This document shows, in pieces, positions 1 through 6,469 of a stretch of 9,253 nucleotides of DNA (positions within the stretch are counted from its first letter, which is position 1; the number at the start of each line of letters is the position of its first letter). The notes beneath the pieces were generated by a model. That model had not been told where the DNA came from. It saw nothing but the letters and a program-made list of their open reading frames with translations, and did not search any database. Source of the DNA: an uncultured Lachnospiraceae bacterium. GTDB taxonomy: Bacteria > Bacillota_A > Clostridia > Lachnospirales > Lachnospiraceae. A program made the position numbers and the translations under genes. The stretch lies in NCBI GenBank assembly GCA_910588595.1, contig CAJUQU010000148.1:1-9253 (forward strand). The letters run 5' to 3'.

Positions 1-1
1 C

Positions 2-1195
2 GGCATCCGCCTCGACGCGGCGGACGTGCTCGACTTTGACTTTATGAAAGCGCTCAGGCATGTCGCGAACGAGGTCAAGCCCGACTTCTGGCTGATGGGC
101 GAGGTCATTCACGGGGATTACTCGCGCTGGGTGAACGAGGGGACACTGCACTCTGTCACCAACTACCAGCTGCACAAGGCGCTCTACTCCGGCAACAACG
201 ACCACAACTTCTTTGAGATCGCACACACGGTAAAGCGCCTGTACGAGATGGGCAGCAACAACCCCAACGGCTTCAAGCTCTACAATTTCGTAGACAACCA
301 TGACGTGGAGCGCATCTACACCAAGCTCAGCAACAAGGCGCACTTCACGCCGGTCCACATCCTGCTGTACACGCTGCCGGGTATTCCGTCCCTGTACTAC
401 GGGTCAGAGTTCGGCATCGAAGGCAGAAAGGAGAAGTTCTCCGACGACTCGCTCAGACCGGCGCTCAACCTTGACGACTACAAGAATGCACTGACAGACA
501 ATTCCTTCACCGCGCTGATCGCGGCGCTCGGGCGCACCAGACAGCAGTCAAAAGCACTGTCCTACGGCGATTACAGGGAATTGAAACTCACAAACCGCCA
601 GTACGCCTTCTCGCGCAGTTTCGAGGGCGAGAGCGTGGTCGTCACCGTCAACAATGACGACAGCGACTTCACGATGACCGTGCCAGCCGGAAATGCCGCG
701 GAGTATGTCGGCGCACTTTCCGGTCAGAAAGTACGCGTGGAGAACGGCAACATCTGCGTCAATGTCAGGGCAAATTCCGGCGAGATCTGGCTGCCTGTCA
801 CAGACAGGAGTGCCGATCAGCTTTCCGATGTGACACCTGTGGAACTCCACGTCGAGGACGCCGTGAAGAACACCGCTGCACCCGCTGTGGAAAAAGCATC
901 CGAACCCGCGTCACATGACAAGACTGCTGCCGCAAGGGACACCGACACGGACACAGTGCCCGACAGTACTTCTGCCGCTGCACCCGCCGCGGAAACTGCA
1001 CCTGCGGACACAGCAGTGCCTGCCAAGACTCCCGAAACTTCCGGGGACTTCGAGCGCGGAAAGATCGCGGGGCTCCAGGAGGCGATCATCGCCATCATGG
1101 AGAAAAACGGTCCTGTCACCGATCAGATGCGCAAGGATGTCACCGACAATGTGTATCACGACTCGCTGATCAACTGGATCAAAAGCTTCCGGTAA
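2..1195 (+). CDS. GH13 alpha-amylase-family glycoside hydrolase, 3' part (5' end outside window)
   Basis: The frame is open from base 2, so the gene starts upstream of the window and 397 residues are visible. Three GH13 signatures are complete: region II GIRLDAAD with the nucleophile Asp at visible residue 5, region III LMGEV with the acid/base Glu at 34, and region IV FVDNHD with the transition-state Asp at 101. The (beta/alpha)8 barrel runs on through LYYGSEFGIEG (131-141) to about 180, followed by a beta-sandwich C-terminal domain to about 265. The enzyme should therefore hydrolyse or transfer alpha-glucans (starch, maltodextrin); the exact specificity and whether it is secreted cannot be told without the N-terminus. 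Residues about 270-348 are a low-complexity Ala/Thr/Pro/Asp linker, and 349-397 form a compact, probably helical tail ending NWIKSFR that I do not recognise. It converges on the histidine kinase gene, and the TAA stop lies at the edge of a bidirectional terminator. Confidence 0.93.
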   Translation, partial: GIRLDAADVLDFDFMKALRHVANEVKPDFWLMGEVIHGDYSRWVNEGTLHSVTNYQLHKALYSGNNDHNFFEIAHTVKRLYEMGSNNPNGFKLYNFVDNHDVERIYTKLSNKAHFTPVHILLYTLPGIPSLYYGSEFGIEGRKEKFSDDSLRPALNLDDYKNALTDNSFTALIAALGRTRQQSKALSYGDYRELKLTNRQYAFSRSFEGESVVVTVNNDDSDFTMTVPAGNAAEYVGALSGQKVRVENGNICVNVRANSGEIWLPVTDRSADQLSDVTPVELHVEDAVKNTAAPAVEKASEPASHDKTAAARDTDTDTVPDSTSAAAPAAETAPADTAVPAKTPETSGDFERGKIAGLQEAIIAIMEKNGPVTDQMRKDVTDNVYHDSLINWIKSFR

Positions 1196-1229
1196 AAAAT
1201 AAGCTCCCCTAATCGGGAGCTTATTTTTT
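1194..1229. terminator. Bidirectional intrinsic terminator between amylase and histidine kinase genes
   Basis: An 8-base GC-containing stem (AAGCTCCC at 1201-1208 with GGGAGCTT at 1215-1222) has a 6-base loop and is extended by seven further A-T pairs outward to 1194 and 1229. The flanking A run and T run give a U tract for transcripts from either strand. It overlaps the stop codons of both convergent genes, so it should end both transcripts. Confidence 0.9.
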
Positions 1230-2426
1230 ACAAGGCAGCGTGACAATAAAGATCGTACTCTCGTTCGCGCTCGCCGCCGTGACCGTCCCGCCGTGCAGCT
1301 CCACGATCTCCTTTGTGATCGCAAGCCCCAGCCCAGCACCGCCTGTAGCCGACGACCGCGCCGCGTCCGCCCTGTAGAACCGCTCAAAGATGTGTTCAAG
1401 CTTATCGGGCGCGATCGTCTTCCCACGATTTTTGATCATGACCTTTGCCTTGTCCCCCTCCGCCTGCGCAAAAAGGAGGATCTCCGTCCCGGCATAGCTG
1501 TAGCTGACGGCGTTTCGGATCAGGTTGTCAAACGCCCGCGCAAGCTTGTCCGCATCGCCCATGACCTCGATCTCCGGCGCAATCTCCAGCCGCCATTCCA
1601 GTTCCCGCTCCGCGAGGATCGGTGCAGATTCACTGGCGAGCTGCTCGAGCATACGGCTCAGGCAGATCCGTTCACTGTCCAGTGTCAGCATTGTCAGATT
1701 GAAGCGCGTAATGTCAAAAAACTCGTTGATCAGCTCCTCCAGCCGCTCCGCCTTCCCGAGTGCGATGTCCATGTAGCGGCAGCGAAGCTCCTGCGGGATC
1801 TGCGGCTCGTCGCGGAGCAGCGTGAGATACCCGATCACGCTGGTCAGCGGCGTCTTTAAGTCGTGCGCCAGATACATGATCAGGTCATTCTTGCGCTGTT
1901 CGGCAAGCTGCGCGTCACTCTTTCGCTTCTCCAGGGTATGCTTGATGGAATTGATCTTCCGTTCCGTCGTGGCAAGCTCCTGCGAGAGTATGACATCGCC
2001 TGCGTTCTCCGTGATCAGCGCATCGATGCCTCGGTTGATCTCCACAAAATATCTGACAAAACTGTTGAGATAGACCATCTGTGCAATGATAAAGATGAAC
2101 ACCACGCCTGCCAGGAAATACAGGCTGAGATAATTGCGCACGACCTGTCTGTACGTCCAGAGCGCCCTTTCATATGCGTCGTTATATCCCGCATAGACAA
2201 AATCACACATAAAGTCAACCACAAGGTTTGCAAACCGCCCGCGGAAGATGAAATTATAGAGTGCGACCACGACGACAAGCGCGATGACTGCCGTCGCGAC
2301 CGTGATGAACAGCAGCTTCGTCTTCAAGTGCCTGTAACCGCTGTCCTCTTTCTTTCTTTTTTTCTCTTTCTTCAAAATATCCACATTTTTGATAACGAAT
2401 CTTTTCAGATCAAACCGCTCACTCAA
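1221..2426 (-). CDS. VanS-like sensor histidine kinase
   Basis: A 401-residue membrane sensor kinase. After a very basic N-terminus (residues 19-27) there are two membrane segments (about 37-60 and 100-122) flanking a short external loop of about 40 residues, too small for a classic ligand-binding domain. The HisKA domain contains the phospho-acceptor His188 in AHDLKTPLTS. The ATPase domain has an N box around NLIRNA (301-306), an F box IFERFYRADAARSS (346-359) and a G2 box GGAGLGLAI (362-370); the G1 position reads IKNRGKTI rather than the usual DxGxGI, as I recall for VanS-type kinases. The H-box and post-H-box region resembles VanS of glycopeptide-resistance operons and its orphan relatives in Clostridia. 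The start is TTG (2426-2424), overlapping the response regulator gene by 8 bases; GGGGAG and GTGGGG stretches lie just upstream, and the next ATG (residue 73) would remove the first membrane segment. It probably phosphorylates the regulator encoded upstream in the same operon. Confidence 0.93.
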   Translation of the reverse strand: MSERFDLKRFVIKNVDILKKEKKRKKEDSGYRHLKTKLLFITVATAVIALVVVVALYNFIFRGRFANLVVDFMCDFVYAGYNDAYERALWTYRQVVRNYLSLYFLAGVVFIFIIAQMVYLNSFVRYFVEINRGIDALITENAGDVILSQELATTERKINSIKHTLEKRKSDAQLAEQRKNDLIMYLAHDLKTPLTSVIGYLTLLRDEPQIPQELRCRYMDIALGKAERLEELINEFFDITRFNLTMLTLDSERICLSRMLEQLASESAPILAERELEWRLEIAPEIEVMGDADKLARAFDNLIRNAVSYSYAGTEILLFAQAEGDKAKVMIKNRGKTIAPDKLEHIFERFYRADAARSSATGGAGLGLAITKEIVELHGGTVTAASANESTIFIVTLPCKK

Positions 2427-3126
2427 TCGTATACCCCACTCCCCAGATCGTCTTGATGTATTTCGGGCGCCGCGCCGGCTCGCTCATCTTTTCGCGGAGA
2501 CGCGCGATATGTGTCATGACCGTATTGTTGTTGTCGAGATACTTTTCTCCCCATACCGCCTCAAACAGCTCCTCCGACGGGACGACACTCCCGCGCCGGC
2601 TGCACAGATACCACAGGATGTCAAACTCCGTCGGTGTCAGTGTCAGCGCATTGCCGTTCAGCAGGCATTTGTGATTGTCCCTCGATATGTGCAGCCCCCT
2701 GATGTCTATCCCGGCTGACTCTGCCGCGCTTTCCTTCGCGCTCTCTTTTCCGACATTATATCGCGTGTAGCGTCTCAGCTGTGTCTTCACCCGCGCCAGA
2801 ACCTCGAGTGGATTAAACGGTTTGGTGATATAATCGTCCGCGCCGAGCGTCAGCCCCATGATCTTGTCGCTGTCCTCGACCTTTGCCGTGAGCATGATCA
2901 CCGGATAAAAAAATTTTTCACGAATTTTTTGACAGATGTGAAAACCGTCGACGTCGGGCAGCATGATATCCAGGATCGCAAGGTCAAGTTCCCTCTCCTC
3001 GATACATTGCAGCGCATCCGCGCCATTGTAGTACTTGTAAACCGTGTACCCGTCATTTTTCAGATAGACTTCTATCAGATCGGCGATCTCCCTCTCATCG
3101 TCGACCACCAGAATTTTCTCGCTCAT
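2419..3126 (-). CDS. VanR-like OmpR-family response regulator
   Basis: A 235-residue DNA-binding response regulator. The receiver domain (about 1-122) has the acidic pair Asp9-Asp10, phospho-acceptor Asp53 in LDIMLPD, Thr80 and Lys102 in TKPFNPLE. A linker with Lys/Glu/Ser/Ala repeats (127-138) joins an OmpR-type winged helix (about 139-235), with the alpha-loop and recognition helix in NNNTVMTHIARLREKM. The receiver sequence, including LGADDYITKPFNPLE and QLRRYTRYN, is very close in character to VanR. The ATG at 3126-3124 is preceded by a weak AAGGCGAGG site with long spacing. The kinase gene follows with an 8-base overlap, so the two are translationally coupled. No vanH, ligase or vanX genes are visible, so a glycopeptide-resistance role is not supported here; the divergent htrA gene is the closest candidate target (inference). 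Confidence 0.95.
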   Translation of the reverse strand: MSEKILVVDDEREIADLIEVYLKNDGYTVYKYYNGADALQCIEERELDLAILDIMLPDVDGFHICQKIREKFFYPVIMLTAKVEDSDKIMGLTLGADDYITKPFNPLEVLARVKTQLRRYTRYNVGKESAKESAAESAGIDIRGLHISRDNHKCLLNGNALTLTPTEFDILWYLCSRRGSVVPSEELFEAVWGEKYLDNNNTVMTHIARLREKMSEPARRPKYIKTIWGVGYTIE

Positions 3127-3199
3127 GACTATTTCGTGCCTCGCCTTCTTATTATCAAAATCATATCAAGTATTGCAATTCGTTTTGTTTAACAAAATC

Positions 3200-3228
3200 A
3201 TTGTACTACGCGCACACGGCAATTTCAA
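3200..3228 (-). promoter_or_regulatory. Promoter of the response regulator-kinase operon
   Basis: On the minus strand a TTGAAA -35 (3228-3223) and TACAAT -10 (3205-3200) are separated by exactly 17 bases, a good sigma-A-type promoter. The predicted start is near 3193, about 65 bases before the regulator ATG. A 7-1-7 dyad (3183-3197) covers the predicted start point. Confidence 0.65.
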
Positions 3229-3241
3229 GCAATGCATCCAT

Positions 3242-3295
3242 AAGTAAATCTTTTTAAAGTAAATCTTTTAATCATATCTTTTAATCATATCTTTT
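3242..3295 (-). repeat. Four 13-base direct repeats upstream of the response regulator promoter
   Basis: Read on the minus strand, two copies of AAAAGATATGATT (3295-3283, 3282-3270) are followed by two copies of AAAAGATTTACTT (3269-3257, 3254-3242). The first three are contiguous and a 2-base TA insertion precedes the fourth. The array begins 14 bases upstream of the -35 box of the regulator operon and about 110 bases upstream of the htrA -35. It could be a regulator-binding array, an A-tract/UP-type element, or simple tandem slippage. Confidence 0.75.
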
Positions 3296-3369
3296 TTGCT
3301 GCAGATCCCCCCAACAGTTCCATATCCCACAAAACATGCACCGACAGCTCCAATTGTACAGTTCATGAA

Positions 3370-3390
3370 TTTTTTCACAGTTTTATCACA
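3370..3390 (+). promoter_or_regulatory. Candidate operator: 11-base-pitch direct repeat upstream of htrA
   Basis: TTTTTTCACA (3370-3379) and TTTTATCACA (3381-3390) are direct repeats offset by 11 bases, ending 12 bases upstream of the htrA -35 box. Tandem sites at about one helical turn just upstream of -35 are the usual arrangement for OmpR-family regulators, one of which is encoded divergently next door. The binding is an inference. Confidence 0.35.
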
Positions 3391-3402
3391 TTTAGATAAC
3401 AA

Positions 3403-3432
3403 TTGAAACACAATTTGCGATTATATTATAAC
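3403..3432 (+). promoter_or_regulatory. Promoter of htrA
   Basis: A TTGAAA -35 (3403-3408) and TATAAC -10 (3427-3432) are separated by 18 bases. The predicted start near 3439 leaves a leader of about 80 bases. Alternative overlapping -10 hexamers exist in the TTATATTATAAC stretch, so the exact box is uncertain. Confidence 0.55.
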
Positions 3433-3521
3433 CATAGCAGCGATGAACAGACATGACCGGCTGATGACTAAATTGCACACATTTTATAGAATGATTTTCA
3501 TTTTTGAAAGGAGATTTTATT

Positions 3522-5045
3522 ATGTTTGACAACAACGACAATTACTCTCAACAGTTCAATAATCAATCCTCAAACAATAACAGCGGCTATCCCGAGTACT
3601 ACTATTCGCAGAACATCCCAAACGGGAATTATCAGCAGACGATCAATGCCGCACCTGTCCCGCCGGCAGGCAAAACAAAAAAGAAAGGCGGATTTGGCAG
3701 GAAGGCAGCTTCCGTCGCCTGCCTCGGCCTGGTGTTTGGCGTGACCGCCGGTGCCGTGTTCAGTGTTCCCGCCGCCCTCGCAACAAAGGAGCTTGGGGAG
3801 ACCAAGCGCGAGATCCAGCAGATGCAGGAATCCCTCAATGCCAGCGCAGCCGGCAAGGCGTCCCTCTCAACGACAGCCGACTCGCTGAATGCATCTAACG
3901 CGCTCTACAACAACAGCGCTTCCGCCAATGTGACGGCGATCGCAAACAACTGTCTCCCCAGCGTCGTCTCGATCACGAACAAGAGCGTGACGGAGGTGCG
4001 GACCATGTTCGGTACATTCCAGCAGGACGCACAGAGCAGCGGCTCCGGTATCATCATCGGCGAAAATGACACCGAACTCCTGATCGTCACAAACTATCAT
4101 GTCGTGTCGGGAAGCAGCGAACTCAGTGTCGTGTTCAGCTACGATGAGGACAGCGACGAACCATCACTGGTAAGCGCAAAAGTCAAAGGCTATGAGGCGG
4201 ACAAAGATCTCGCGGTCATCGCCGTATCCCGAGACGACATTACCGACGAAATGCGCTCAAAGATCAAGATTGCCACAGTCGGAGACTCCTCAAACCTAGT
4301 ACTGGGTCAGGAAGTCGTCGCGATCGGCAATGCACTCGGTTACGGACAGTCCGTGACGACAGGCATCATCAGCGCGCTCGGACGCGACGTCACCGTCTCC
4401 GACGAAAACGGCGGCACGATCACGAACAAGCTGATCCAGACAGACGCAGCGATCAATCCCGGTAACTCAGGCGGCGCCCTGCTGAACATGAACGGGGAAT
4501 TGATCGGTATCAACTCGGTAAAAGTCGCCTCCAGCTCTGTTGAGGGCATGGGATATGCGATCCCGATCTCTGATGTGCAGTCCATCATTGAAGAACTTAT
4601 GTTAAAGGAGACAAGAGATGTCGTGACAGAAGATAAAAAGGGTTATCTGGGAATCAGTCCCATTGATGTGACAACAGAAATATATGAGACTTATGGTATG
4701 CCTATCGGCGTCTACATTGAAACAATATATGATGACTCCCCTGCAAAGGCTGCCGGTCTTGTGAAGGGCAATATCATCACAAAATTTGACGGACAGACAG
4801 TCAAGACGAGAGAACAACTCGTTTCACTGCTCAATTATTATAGTGCCGGCGAGACCGTGGAGATCATCGCCATGGTCCAGAGCGACAACGGATATGTGGA
4901 GAAGTCCTTCCAGGTGACACTCGGCACCAAAGATATCTTTGGCGAAGATGCCAACAGCACACAGCAGACCACACCGAAGCAGGATTCGCAGAACGATATT
5001 GACGGTTACTATAATCCTTTTGATTCCTTCTGGTCATTCCCCTAA
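3522..5045 (+). CDS. htrA: HtrA/DegP-like membrane-anchored serine protease with one PDZ domain
   Basis: A 507-residue S1C-family protease that degrades or processes misfolded envelope proteins. An Asn/Gln/Tyr-rich cytoplasmic N-terminus (1-50) and a KKKGGFGRK basic patch precede one membrane anchor (about 64-87), placing the rest outside the cell. A short coiled stretch (88-110) and Ser/Ala/Asn-rich linker lead to the trypsin-like domain (about 135-365) with a complete triad: His193 in TNYHVV, Asp229 in DKDLAVI, Ser316 in GNSGG. A single PDZ domain spans about 374-470, followed by a 35-residue polar tail ending in aromatic residues (YYNPFDSFWSFP). I start at ATG 3522 because AAAGGAG (3507-3513) lies 8 bases upstream; a TTG at 3504 is in frame but would overlap that site. 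It is divergent from the VanRS-like pair and ends in its own hairpin. The PDZ-encoding part uses more AT-rich codons than the protease part. Confidence 0.96.
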   Translation: MFDNNDNYSQQFNNQSSNNNSGYPEYYYSQNIPNGNYQQTINAAPVPPAGKTKKKGGFGRKAASVACLGLVFGVTAGAVFSVPAALATKELGETKREIQQMQESLNASAAGKASLSTTADSLNASNALYNNSASANVTAIANNCLPSVVSITNKSVTEVRTMFGTFQQDAQSSGSGIIIGENDTELLIVTNYHVVSGSSELSVVFSYDEDSDEPSLVSAKVKGYEADKDLAVIAVSRDDITDEMRSKIKIATVGDSSNLVLGQEVVAIGNALGYGQSVTTGIISALGRDVTVSDENGGTITNKLIQTDAAINPGNSGGALLNMNGELIGINSVKVASSSVEGMGYAIPISDVQSIIEELMLKETRDVVTEDKKGYLGISPIDVTTEIYETYGMPIGVYIETIYDDSPAKAAGLVKGNIITKFDGQTVKTREQLVSLLNYYSAGETVEIIAMVQSDNGYVEKSFQVTLGTKDIFGEDANSTQQTTPKQDSQNDIDGYYNPFDSFWSFP

Positions 5046-5050
5046 ATAAA

Positions 5051-5096
5051 ATTGTAAATGAAAAAGACCGCGAACACGGTCTTTTTTATTTACAAT
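5051..5096. terminator. Bidirectional intrinsic terminator between htrA and the PfkB-family kinase
   Basis: Twenty-base arms (5051-5070 and 5077-5096) pair throughout with a single G-T wobble around a 6-base CGAACA loop. The core is GACCG/CGGTC flanked by A and T runs, so it works in both directions. The kinase TAA stop (5092-5090) lies inside the right arm. Confidence 0.92.
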
Positions 5097-6175
5097 TCTA
5101 CTTTTGCCCTCTCTGCGACCGCTGGAACACACAGCTGCTGATTGACATTCTCCTCCACTTCCAGTGTAATACCTGCTGCCGCCTGTCCAAGTTTTGCCAG
5201 TTGCCTGATGTTCATATGTTTCATAAAACCAAATGTCACACCTGCCATGAAAGCATCTTTTGCCCCATTGGAACTGATCTGTTCTACACTGCCGCCCGCA
5301 TTCTGCATAAACTGCTCATCATAGCACGCACAGTACACACCCTTTTCCACGAGTATAAATACATTTTTCACACCCTTTTCCATAATAATGTCTGCAGCTC
5401 GCTCCAAAGTGTCCTTATCCCGAATGCGAATACCACTCAACACCTCCGCCTCCGATCTACTGCAGACCACAAGGCAGATCTTGTCGAGCACATCCAGCAG
5501 CTTCTCTGCACTTTTGACAGATACTGACTCTGCAAACACCGGCGCCTTACACCGCTCACAGACAAGTGCGATCGTCTCCTGCGGTATATTGGTATCAAGA
5601 ACCACCATGCGTGCTTTATTCAGCATCTCCATCTTGGGTGTCACAAAACTTGCCGTGAGACTCTCATTGATCCGCATGTCCGACACCGCAAGCTTTCTGT
5701 TTCCTTTCTCGTCCATAATATAGAGCTGTTTGGCTGTTTCCGCCCGCACTGTCTTCAGAGCATGGGAGATGTCGATTCCAAGTGCCTCGCAGTTTTCTAT
5801 GATCCTGCGCGCATACTCATCATCGCCGATCGTGGTGACTAACTTCGTCCCGACTCCGAGCAGTCTCAGGCTATGTGCGATATTTCTTCCTGTTCCCCCA
5901 AGCGACTGTACTATCCTGCCCGAACCGGATTCTCCTTCCACCAGTGCTTCCTCCGGCACGCCTCCGATATCGATCCCTGCGCCTCCGATGACAACGCAGT
6001 AATCCGGGCCGCTCGTCACATACCCTTTTCCAAGTATATATCCTTTTTTCATCAGGTTGGAAATATGTACTGCTGCCGAAGAGCGGGCAATCCCAGCCTT
6101 AGCCGCAAGTTCCTCCTGAGAAATCATTGGGTTCTCCATAATCCATTGAAATATCTGTGCCTCCCTATTTGTCAT
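5090..6175 (-). CDS. PfkB-family kinase with N-terminal winged-helix domain (PsuK/YeiI-like)
   Basis: A 361-residue fusion. Residues 1-53 are a MarR/Lrp-like winged helix-turn-helix (EELAAKAGIARSSAAVHISNLMKKGYI), and about 58-350 a ribokinase-fold PfkB domain starting CVVIGGAGIDIGG. PfkB signature 1 is clear in GGTGRNIAHSLRLLG (93-107). Family members phosphorylate sugars or nucleosides; this two-domain layout is that of E. coli YeiI, and the kinase part resembles pseudouridine kinase PsuK, so a nucleoside or related sugar is the best guess. The anion-hole motif near the C-terminus, normally (D/T)TGAGD, reads SSNGAKDAF (301-309): catalytic Asp307 is kept but the flanking residues are changed. 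No psuG-like glycosidase is in view. ATG 6175 has GGGAG (6185-6181) 5 bases upstream. The HTH suggests substrate-responsive regulation, perhaps of its own gene or of the divergent carbamate-kinase-like gene (inference). Confidence 0.88.
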   Translation of the reverse strand: MTNREAQIFQWIMENPMISQEELAAKAGIARSSAAVHISNLMKKGYILGKGYVTSGPDYCVVIGGAGIDIGGVPEEALVEGESGSGRIVQSLGGTGRNIAHSLRLLGVGTKLVTTIGDDEYARRIIENCEALGIDISHALKTVRAETAKQLYIMDEKGNRKLAVSDMRINESLTASFVTPKMEMLNKARMVVLDTNIPQETIALVCERCKAPVFAESVSVKSAEKLLDVLDKICLVVCSRSEAEVLSGIRIRDKDTLERAADIIMEKGVKNVFILVEKGVYCACYDEQFMQNAGGSVEQISSNGAKDAFMAGVTFGFMKHMNIRQLAKLGQAAAGITLEVEENVNQQLCVPAVAERAKVEL

Positions 6176-6308
6176 ATATACTCCCTTCTATTTGTCAAAC
6201 ACCATAAAAATCAGACACGTAACAACTCAGTATGATCACGATTACGGGATATTTTAAGTCCATTGTTTGATCCAAATCGACTAGAATGGCAATTATTCCC
6301 TATTTTTT

Positions 6309-6337
6309 ATGATAACACCACGCAAAAGCACTGTCAA
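6309..6337 (-). promoter_or_regulatory. Promoter of the PfkB-family kinase gene
   Basis: On the minus strand a perfect TTGACA -35 (6337-6332) and TATCAT -10 (6314-6309) are 17 bases apart. The predicted start near 6302 gives a leader of about 125 bases, which shows no riboswitch or leader peptide that I recognise. Confidence 0.75.
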
Positions 6338-6387
6338 TGTATTAGTAAAACATAATATCTTTTTGTCCTTTTTTTCAGGACTTTTGG

Positions 6388-6416
6388 TGTACAATTGACT
6401 GACAGTTTGGTATACT
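6388..6416 (+). promoter_or_regulatory. Promoter of the carbamate-kinase-like gene (extended -10)
   Basis: TGTACA (6388-6393) and TATACT (6411-6416) are 17 bases apart, and TGG immediately before the -10 makes it an extended -10 promoter. The two boxes lie in near-identical copies of TTTGGTRTAC (6383-6392 and 6406-6415). The predicted start is near 6423; the ribosome binding site AGGAGG is at 6456-6461, 8 bases before the ATG. Confidence 0.6.
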
Positions 6417-6469
6417 TAGATATATCTTTTTCAAACGATCAATGAGTAAATTTTCAGGAGGATCTATAT

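Larger units (their letters stand above)
3127..3521. other. Divergent control region between response regulator and htrA
   Basis: This 395-base AT-rich stretch has no convincing gene. It contains, in order: a promoter for the regulator operon (3200-3228, minus), a dyad at its start point (3183-3197), four 13-base direct repeats (3242-3295), an 11-base-pitch direct repeat (3370-3390), a promoter for htrA (3403-3432, plus) and the htrA ribosome binding site (3507-3513). The stretch 3300-3369 shows nothing I can identify. Confidence 0.7.
6176..6469. other. Divergent control region between HTH-kinase and carbamate-kinase-like gene
   Basis: This 294-base AT-rich region holds a strong minus-strand promoter (6309-6337) and a plus-strand extended -10 promoter (6388-6416) plus both ribosome binding sites. 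A 7-base inverted repeat ACTGTCA (6330-6336)/TGACAGT (6400-6406) spans the two promoters and a TTTGGTRTAC direct repeat covers the plus-strand one. ATATCTTTT occurs at 6355-6363 and 6422-6430. No gene is visible in it. Confidence 0.6.

Noticed and set aside
911..1426. Long minus-strand frame running across the amylase tail and terminator
   Set aside because: It crosses the bidirectional terminator and lies opposite the amylase and kinase genes; its Arg/Ser-rich translation is typical of a shadow frame.
1221..3126. A complete van glycopeptide-resistance cluster
   Set aside because: Only VanR/VanS-like genes are present; neighbours are an amylase and HtrA, with no vanH, ligase or vanX homologue.
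3242..3295. CRISPR-like repeat array
   Set aside because: Units are only 13 bases and contiguous, with no spacers and no cas genes.
3504..3521. TTG at 3504 as the htrA start
   Set aside because: It would place the start within three bases of the AAAGGAG that fits the ATG at 3522 with ideal 8-base spacing.
3443..3529. A 28-codon upstream ORF in the htrA leader whose stop overlaps the htrA start
   Set aside because: Its ATG lacks a Shine-Dalgarno, the peptide has no recognisable leader features, and the overlap can arise by chance; kept only as a note.
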